Shown one piece after another: positions 6,693 through 6,695 of a stretch of DNA of 6,695 nt. The stretch's first letter is position 1. Every line of letters starts with the position of its first letter. The notes under the pieces are model-generated. The model searched no databases. It worked only from the letters and a program-made list of their open reading frames with translations, and was not told where the DNA came from. The DNA comes from Treponema sp. Lineage in GTDB: Bacteria; Spirochaetota; Spirochaetia; Treponematales; Breznakiellaceae. Where the stretch lies: positions 1-6,695 of the forward strand of contig JAISND010000060.1 of the NCBI GenBank assembly GCA_031276615.1, in the 5' to 3' direction. The position numbers and the translations under genes are program-made.

Positions 6693-6695
6693 AGG

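Overview
The window is a GC-rich bacterial segment (above about 60% GC by eye) that is almost entirely coding, with all three real genes on the minus strand and read from right to left. Only one gap between genes exists (37 bases), and I see no RNA gene, insertion sequence, CRISPR array or integration site. The host cannot be fixed from three accessory genes. The codon mix (GAA and AAA kept alongside CGG, GCC and GGG) fits several GC-rich anaerobic lineages, and I would not name a phylum.

Layout, in order of transcription: (1) 6692 to 3534 is a 1052-residue protein. Its C-terminal half carries TerB-N and TerB-C domains of the tellurite/phage-resistance-linked Ter repertoire. Its N-terminal half is poorly conserved and looks to me like a decayed SNF2-type ATPase lobe. 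(2) 3537 to 2233 is a 434-residue P-loop ATPase of the DUF2791 / BREX ATP-binding (BrxD-like) family, starting inside the stop codon of gene 1 (ATGA overlap). (3) 2195 to beyond position 1 is an Lhr/BrxHI-like superfamily II helicase with 731 codons visible and the 3' end outside the window. A GC-rich hairpin covering the likely ribosome binding site lies between genes 2 and 3.

The arrangement TerB-N/C protein, BrxD-like ATPase, BrxHI-like helicase reads as one operon and most likely one machine. BrxD and BrxHI families are known from BREX (type 2) anti-phage loci, and Ter-domain proteins have been linked by comparative genomics to DNA-processing and anti-viral functions. Here they stand together with no methylase, PglZ or BrxC visible in the window. 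My reading is a nucleic-acid-translocating defence or stress module in which the Ter protein acts as scaffold or sensor, the DUF2791 ATPase as loader or switch, and the helicase as motor. The defence role is inference from gene families and context. The least explained parts are the N-terminal ~540 residues of the Ter protein and the apparent absence of a TerB core between its TerB-N and TerB-C domains.
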